DNA of 34,957 nt, from contig URIE01000005.1 of NCBI GenBank assembly GCA_900547805.1, positions 1 to 34,957 of the forward strand, given 5' to 3'. Source of the stretch: an uncultured Collinsella sp. (GTDB taxonomy: Bacteria > Actinomycetota > Coriobacteriia > Coriobacteriales > Coriobacteriaceae). Below, piece by piece: positions 30,902-34,957 of the stretch. Below the pieces are notes generated by a model. It was not told the DNA's origin and did no database searches. It worked only from the letters and a program-made list of their open reading frames with translations. Both the position numbers and the translations under genes were made by a program. How positions within the stretch are numbered: position 1 is the stretch's first letter; each line of letters starts with the position of its first letter.

Positions 30902-32198
30902 CCTCGCCAGCCGCCTCGCCGCATCTGAGTCCGCATCGTCCACCATCCTCGCCAAGGATCGAATGCTTTCCTGCGACACCCGCCAAACGGGACTCAACAA
31001 CAATGCACTTGTGATCGGCCCCTCGGGAGCCGGCAAGACCCGAAACGTCCTCAAGCCCAACCTGCTGCAAATGAACGCAAGCTACATCGTGCTCGACACC
31101 AAAGGCACGCTCTGTCGCGAAGTAGGACCCGTGCTGGCAGCCCACGGTTACCGCGTGCAATGTCTCAACTTCGCCGACCTCAACACCGTCCCGGCCCTTG
31201 CGCCCGGCATCGAGCGCTGCGGCTACAACCCCCTGAGGCACATTCGCCGCAAGGCGGACGGCAGGCCCAACCAGCAGGACATCCTCTCGGTGGCAAAGGC
31301 CATCTGCCCCATCGAGGACAACAACCAGCCTTTTTGGGATCATGCGGCGGCAAACCTGCTGTCGTGTCTTATCGCCTACGTCACCGAACAGCTACCCGCC
31401 GACGAGCAGACGATCAGCTCGGTCATCAAGCTGATCGAGCACCTGCAGGACGGTGCCACGGGTCGATTGTTTGACGACCTGATCACGACCGACCCCCAAA
31501 GCTATGCCCTCTCGCTATGGCGGCGCTACGCCATTACGCAAAATGCCGAGCGCATGCACGCGAGCATCGTCGGCATCCTTGCCGAAAAGGTCATGTGTCT
31601 GGGATTCGACGGTGCGGCACAGCTCTATCGTGAGTGCCATCAGGTGGACTTCGCTTCCATGGGACACACCCCCTGCGCCCTGTTTGTAACCGTGAGCGAT
31701 ATTGACCGCAATCTCGATCCGCTGACCGGCCTCTTTATTTCGCAGGCGTTTATGGGCCTCATTCGTGAGGCCGATAGGCAGCCCGACGGCAGCCTGCCCG
31801 TGCCCGTGCGCTTTATGCTCGATGACTTCGCAAATCTGCAGATCCCCCAGATCGACAACGTGCTCTCGATTATCCGAAGCCGCAACATCTGGGCAACGCT
31901 GCTGCTGCAGTCGACCAACCAGCTCGATGCGCTCTATGGCGAGGCACGCGCACGCTCCATCATGGGCAACTGCGACACGCATCTGGTGCTGGCGTTCCAG
32001 GATCCCGAGAGTGCCCGGGTGTTTTCCGACCGCGCCGACGCGCTGCCCAGCACGCTCATGGCGACGCCGATCGATCGCTCGTGGCTCTTTGTACGCGGTC
32101 GCACTCCCGAACAGGTCGAGCGCTTTAGACTCGAAGACCATCCGCTCTACGGGGAGTTGCCCGAGGCGCAGCGAGGCCATGCGGAGGCCGAGATCTAG
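30894..32198 (+). CDS. VirD4/TraG-like P-loop ATPase without membrane anchor, module copy 2
   Basis: Paralogue of the copy-1 ATPase; 434 residues. Walker A GPSGAGKT is at 42-49 and Walker B VRFMLDDFANL near 310. LLLQSTNQLDALYGEARARS and IMGNCDTHLVLAFQD are kept. The N-terminus before the P-loop differs most (SRLAASESASSTILAKD) and again has no membrane helix. The protein otherwise lines up without gaps and is highly similar. Walker B ends DD rather than DE in both copies, which may be a subfamily trait. The ATG overlaps the peptidase stop codon. The terminator at 32276-32307 follows and pgi comes in from the opposite strand. Confidence 0.87.
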   Translation: MSNLASRLAASESASSTILAKDRMLSCDTRQTGLNNNALVIGPSGAGKTRNVLKPNLLQMNASYIVLDTKGTLCREVGPVLAAHGYRVQCLNFADLNTVPALAPGIERCGYNPLRHIRRKADGRPNQQDILSVAKAICPIEDNNQPFWDHAAANLLSCLIAYVTEQLPADEQTISSVIKLIEHLQDGATGRLFDDLITTDPQSYALSLWRRYAITQNAERMHASIVGILAEKVMCLGFDGAAQLYRECHQVDFASMGHTPCALFVTVSDIDRNLDPLTGLFISQAFMGLIREADRQPDGSLPVPVRFMLDDFANLQIPQIDNVLSIIRSRNIWATLLLQSTNQLDALYGEARARSIMGNCDTHLVLAFQDPESARVFSDRADALPSTLMATPIDRSWLFVRGRTPEQVERFRLEDHPLYGELPEAQRGHAEAEI

Positions 32199-32275
32199 GC
32201 GCAGGGTTCTCGCAGCGCGCGACGCCCCGGCGATGTTCCACAAAGGCCGTGCGCCCCGGGACCACGGCAAAGCAA

Positions 32276-32307
32276 AGGGGCCCGCATCCGATAGGATACG
32301 GGCCCCT
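32276..32307. terminator. Terminator of module copy 2, facing pgi
   Basis: A 14-bp stem with one mismatch (32276-32289 with 32294-32307) closes a four-nt loop. It lies 78 nt after the ATPase gene and 33 nt after the end of pgi, so it may serve both. Its core is homologous to the copy-1 terminator. Confidence 0.7.
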
Positions 32308-32339
32308 GACTATAAGACGCGATGCGTTAACAGCAGCGA

Positions 32340-34034
32340 CTACTTGCGATGCGCGCGGTAGAACTCGATGAGCGCCTGGGTCGAAGCGTCCTGCTCGGCC
32401 TTGGCGGCATCGTCGTGGAAGGCAGGGGTGATCTGCTTGGCAAGCTGCTTGCCCAGCTCAACGCCCCACTGGTCATAGGAGTCGATGCCCCAGACCGTGC
32501 CCTCGACAAACGTGATGTGCTCGTACAGGGCGATGAGCTCACCGAGTGCGAACGGGGTCAGCGTGTCGCCGAAGATCGAGGTCGTCGGGCGGTTGCCCTC
32601 AAAGCAGCGGGCCGGGACGATCTGCTCGGGCGTGCCCTCGGCGCGCACCTCATCGGCCGTCTTACCAAAGGCGAGCGCCTTGGTCTGGGCCAGGAAGTTG
32701 CCCAGGAACAGCTCATGCACGTCCTGACCGCTATCGGTCGCAGGGTTGGCGGTATTGGCAAAGGCGATGAAATCGGCCGGAACCACCACGGTGCCCTGGT
32801 GCAGCAGCTGGTAGAAGGCATGCTGGCCGTTGGTGCCGGGCTCGCCCCAGAAGATCTCACCGGTGTCGGAAGTCACGGCGCTGCCGTCCCAACGGACATG
32901 CTTGCCGTTGGACTCCATGGTGAGCTGCTGCAGGTAGGCCGGGAAACGGTGCAGATACTGGCAGTACGGCAGCACGGCGTGGCTCTTGGAACCGAAGAAG
33001 TTGACGTACCAAACGTTGAGCAGGCCCATCAGCGCGACGGCGTTGTTCTCGAGCGGGGTGTTGCAGAAGTACTCGTCGATGGCGTGGAAGCCCTCGAGGA
33101 ACTGCTGGAAACGCTCGGGGCCGAGCACGACGATCAGCGACAGGCCCACGGCGGAGTCGACGGAGTAGCGGCCGCCGACCCAGTTCCAGAAACCGAAGGC
33201 GTTGGCGGGGTCGATACCGAAGGCCTCGACCTTCTCGAGTGCGGTGGAGACGGCGACGAAGTGCTTTGCCACGGCCTCGGCGTTCTGCTCATCGGAGCCG
33301 TCGATGGCGCCCTGAGCCTTGAGCTGCTCGAGCATCCAGGTCTTGACCTCGCGGGCGTTGGTGAGGGTCTCGAGCGTAGTGAAGGTCTTGGAGACGATGA
33401 TCACGAGCGTGGTCTCGGGATCCAGGCCCTTAAGCTTCTCGGCCTGGTCGTTGGGGTCGATGTTGGAGATGTAGCGGCAGTCGATGCCGGCGTCGGCGTA
33501 GGGACGCAGGGCCTCGTAGGCCATAACCGGGCCCAGATCGGAGCCGCCGATGCCGATGGACACCAGGTGCTCGATCTTCTTGCCGGTAACGCCCTTCCAC
33601 TCACCGGAGCGCACGCGCTCGGCGAAGGCGTACATGCGGTCGAGGACCTCGTGCACGTCGGCGACGACATCCTGGCCGTCGACAATGAGCTGGCCCTTCT
33701 CGCTTGCCGGGCGGCGAAGCGCGGTGTGCAGGACGGCGCGGTCCTCGGTGGTGTTGATGTGCTCGCCGGAGAACATGGCGTCGCGGCGCTCCTCGAGCTT
33801 CACCTCGCGGGCAAGATCGCACAGCAGCTTGACGGTCTCATCGGTCACCAGGTTCTTGGACAGATCGAAGTGCAGGTCGCCGGCATCAAAGCTCAGCTTG
33901 TTCACGCGCTCCGCATCGGCGGCGAACCAGGCCTTGAGGTCGATACCCTCGGCCTCGAGCTTCTCCTGATGGGCCTCGAGCGCCTTCCAAGCGGCGGTCG
34001 ACGTAGCGTCGATAGGTGCGGCAACAGTTGCCAT
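32340..34034 (-). CDS. pgi: Glucose-6-phosphate isomerase
   Basis: Interconverts glucose 6-phosphate and fructose 6-phosphate in glycolysis. The 564-residue protein has the family length for the larger bacterial form. SIGIGGSDLGPVMAYEAL binds the phosphate, WVGGRYSVDSAVGLSLIV carries the catalytic region, and SYDQWGVELGKQLAKQI is the C-terminal signature with the essential Lys. The ATG follows GAGGAGGAC. The leader has a hairpin (34054-34061 with 34068-34075) whose loop is GGAGGT on the mRNA. The last nine codons plus stop are also found as a remnant at 28835-28866. It would also take up glucose 6-phosphate made by the Frl-like deglycase of the upstream operon. Confidence 0.96.
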   Translation of the reverse strand: MATVAAPIDATSTAAWKALEAHQEKLEAEGIDLKAWFAADAERVNKLSFDAGDLHFDLSKNLVTDETVKLLCDLAREVKLEERRDAMFSGEHINTTEDRAVLHTALRRPASEKGQLIVDGQDVVADVHEVLDRMYAFAERVRSGEWKGVTGKKIEHLVSIGIGGSDLGPVMAYEALRPYADAGIDCRYISNIDPNDQAEKLKGLDPETTLVIIVSKTFTTLETLTNAREVKTWMLEQLKAQGAIDGSDEQNAEAVAKHFVAVSTALEKVEAFGIDPANAFGFWNWVGGRYSVDSAVGLSLIVVLGPERFQQFLEGFHAIDEYFCNTPLENNAVALMGLLNVWYVNFFGSKSHAVLPYCQYLHRFPAYLQQLTMESNGKHVRWDGSAVTSDTGEIFWGEPGTNGQHAFYQLLHQGTVVVPADFIAFANTANPATDSGQDVHELFLGNFLAQTKALAFGKTADEVRAEGTPEQIVPARCFEGNRPTTSIFGDTLTPFALGELIALYEHITFVEGTVWGIDSYDQWGVELGKQLAKQITPAFHDDAAKAEQDASTQALIEFYRAHRK

Positions 34035-34053
34035 AAAGTCCTCCTCAACATAC

Positions 34054-34075
34054 GGGCGCATACCTCCATGCGCCC
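34054..34075 (-). promoter_or_regulatory. Hairpin in the pgi leader
   Basis: GGGCGCAT and ATGCGCCC form a perfect 8-bp stem with loop GGAGGT on the minus-strand RNA, 20 nt before the start codon. The exposed ribosome-binding-like loop is curious. A weak -10 box, TAGAAT, lies at 34094-34099. Confidence 0.4.
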
Positions 34076-34157
34076 GGATAATCAGATACCCCTATTCTAG
34101 CGCAGGTCAAGACCGTAATCAGCGAGCGTTGCCAATCCGCCCCCAAACGGCGACCGA

Positions 34158-34220
34158 CCAAAAAGGGACAGGTTTATTTTGGCAGGTCAAACGCTTTACC
34201 TACCAAAATTAAACTGTCTC
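34158..34220. repeat. REP-like inverted repeat with GGGACAGGTTT core
   Basis: Bases 34165-34187 pair with 34198-34220 at 19 of 23 positions. The left arm starts with CCAAAAAGGGACAGGTTT (34158-34175), which recurs exactly at 34892-34909. It lies between pgi and the Fe-ADH-like gene and could also act as a terminator for the latter. Confidence 0.5.
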
Positions 34221-34233
34221 TTCCTGGCAGGTA

Positions 34234-34758
34234 CTAGGCCGCGGCGCACACGCTGCCGAGCAGCTCGCGCAGAGGAGACCCGATGCCCTCCAACAACTCG
34301 GGTGCGATAATGGCAAAAACGGGAGCCTCGCCGGCACCCACGACGGCAGGCACCCTGCCCTCCGAGACAATGCACCCATAAGGGACAAAGCCGTCCTCGC
34401 CGGCATCGAGCGCGGCCATGCGGCGCGCAAGCTCGCGCGCAAAGCCCGCCGTATCGGCATCGCCAATCGCCAGGACAAAGTCCACGCTCTCATCGGTCGC
34501 CAGAGCTACGGCCTCATCGATCAAATCGTCTCCCCCGTCGCCCCCAACTGAGCCGCAACGAAAGAGCACGCGTTCGAGCAGTGCGCGATCGAGCGAGCCG
34601 AGTGCCGCCGAGACAAGCTCATCACACGTATGCTTGTCGCCTCCCAGCACGACCAGTGCCTTGGTACCGCCGTAGTGGGCGACCAGTCGTCCGCACCAGC
34701 GAGCCACGTCCCCGTCCGCAACCAAGCGCGTCGGCATACCAAACCCATAGTTGACCAT
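34234..34758 (-). CDS. Iron-alcohol-dehydrogenase-like N-terminal domain protein
   Basis: A 174-residue protein resembling only the nucleotide-binding N-terminal half of iron-containing alcohol dehydrogenases. YGFGMPTRLVADGD parallels the family's FxxPTRIVFG start, TKALVVLGGDKHT the next strand, and VDFVLAIGDADT the place of the GGGS nucleotide loop, which is lost here. The iron-binding C-terminal domain is missing. The result may be a worn-down fragment or a protein with a new role. The ATG used follows GTGGGGATA; a longer form starting at 34809 is possible but lacks a ribosome-binding site. A REP-like repeat lies just after the gene and another copy upstream of it. Confidence 0.6.
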   Translation of the reverse strand: MVNYGFGMPTRLVADGDVARWCGRLVAHYGGTKALVVLGGDKHTCDELVSAALGSLDRALLERVLFRCGSVGGDGGDDLIDEAVALATDESVDFVLAIGDADTAGFARELARRMAALDAGEDGFVPYGCIVSEGRVPAVVGAGEAPVFAIIAPELLEGIGSPLRELLGSVCAAA

Positions 34759-34891
34759 TATCCCCACAACCCTTCCGTGCTTTATGGTGGTATCGATCGT
34801 TAGGCTCATGCTACGAAGCGAGCTTTTCCGGGCTGTTTCGCGCTCTTTAGGGCTGCGTTAAAAACCCGATGCAGTCGCACGACCATACCTG

Positions 34892-34909
34892 CCAAAAAGG
34901 GACAGGTTT
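34892..34909 (+). repeat. Second copy of the GGGACAGGTTT REP-like core
   Basis: Identical over 18 bases to 34158-34175. The neighbouring CCTGCC also recalls the CCTGGCAGG close to the first copy. It has no partner arm here. Confidence 0.5.
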
Positions 34910-34933
34910 TGACGATGTCCGGGCGAGCGGGTA

Positions 34934-34955
34934 TTATCGAACAGATATTCGATAA
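34934..34955. promoter_or_regulatory. LexA-box-like palindrome at window end
   Basis: TTATCGAA and TTCGATAA form a perfect 8-bp inverted repeat with a six-nt spacer. The core TCGAAC-AGAT-ATTCGA is one base from the Gram-positive/actinobacterial SOS box (CGAAC-N4-GTTCG). It probably controls a gene beyond the window's right end. Confidence 0.5.
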
Positions 34956-34957
34956 GA

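Larger units (their letters stand above)
28867..32369 (+). repeat. Tandem duplication unit 2
   Basis: This 3503-bp unit repeats the order of unit 1: leader, three genes, terminator, and pgi 3' end, here part of the intact pgi gene. The middle of its leader (about 29069-29229) has no clear similarity to unit 1. Confidence 0.8.

Noticed and set aside
27439..32198. LGF tripeptide in both VirD4-like proteins as a ClpP-docking loop like the IGF loop of ClpX
   Set aside because: It lies where ordinary VirD4 proteins have a structural segment of the core fold, so it is no evidence for docking by itself.
27439..32198. Calling the locus a conjugative or mobilisable element
   Set aside because: No relaxase, mating-pair, integrase or replication gene is seen; the VirD4-like proteins have no membrane part.
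28835..32369. The 32-bp pgi repeats as attL/attR of an integrated element carrying module 2
   Set aside because: No integrase or recombinase gene is present, and the terminator and leader on both sides fit a simple tandem duplication better. It remains a minor alternative.
32349..34100. 583-codon plus-strand frame opposite pgi
   Set aside because: Gly/Val/Asp-rich shadow of pgi, whose catalytic signatures are clear on the minus strand.

Overview
The window looks like chromosomal DNA of a high-GC, anaerobic, gut-type actinobacterium of the class Coriobacteriia, most like Collinsella. This is an inference from base composition, the short metabolic repertoire (L-lactate dehydrogenase, glutamine-dependent NAD synthetase, glucose-6-phosphate isomerase) and the style of the genes. 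No rRNA, tRNA, CRISPR array, integrase or transposase gene was seen.

Layout. 1-4627: REP-like repeats, then minus-strand ldh, a class I/II aminotransferase and nadE. 4777-7172: two plus-strand genes of unknown function, one membrane-anchored with a Ser/Thr-rich tail and one with a Pro/Glu-rich middle. 7233-10126: minus-strand ettA-type ABC-F ATPase and an sdpR/sdpI-like repressor and membrane protein pair with a clear promoter and operator. 10172-10437: a 28-codon hydrophobic peptide gene with a convincing antisense promoter, resembling a type I toxin-antitoxin locus. 10475-12120: tcdA and a tatD-family hydrolase, followed by a 230-bp MITE-like element (12126-12355) that also carries a terminator hairpin. 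12422-22966: a ten-gene minus-strand catabolic operon. Its core resembles the fructoselysine (Amadori product) genes: a FrlB-like deglycase, a FrlD-like kinase and a FrlC-like epimerase. Around them are a YfcC-type transporter, a second PfkB kinase, two amidohydrolases, a YjbQ protein, a BtpA/SgcQ-family TIM barrel and an FGGY kinase. A GntR/HutC regulator (23079-23822) sits directly upstream. 23881-25446: two HAD phosphatases.

25474-32369 is the standout. It is a head-to-tail duplication of a three-gene module encoding (i) an unrecognised, probably all-helical protein of about 300 residues, (ii) a ClpP-like serine peptidase with an intact Ser-His-Asp triad, and (iii) a VirD4/TraG-like P-loop ATPase that lacks the usual N-terminal membrane anchor. 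No relaxase or other type IV secretion gene is present. Each copy has a long leader of about 300 nt with a conserved promoter and a conserved array of AGCACATCAC repeats, and each ends in a related terminator. A 32-bp remnant of the pgi 3' end marks the junction between the copies. Both copies are intact and diverged mainly at synonymous sites in the peptidase core, so both are probably under selection. I propose that ATPase and peptidase work together, possibly as an unusual ATP-driven protease; this is a hypothesis.

32340-34034: pgi (minus). 34234-34758: a degenerate iron-alcohol-dehydrogenase-like N-terminal domain, flanked by REP-like repeats. The window ends in a LexA-box-like palindrome. 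A recurring feature is that terminator-like hairpins end only 15-27 nt before the start codon of the next co-directional gene, so those genes must depend on readthrough.
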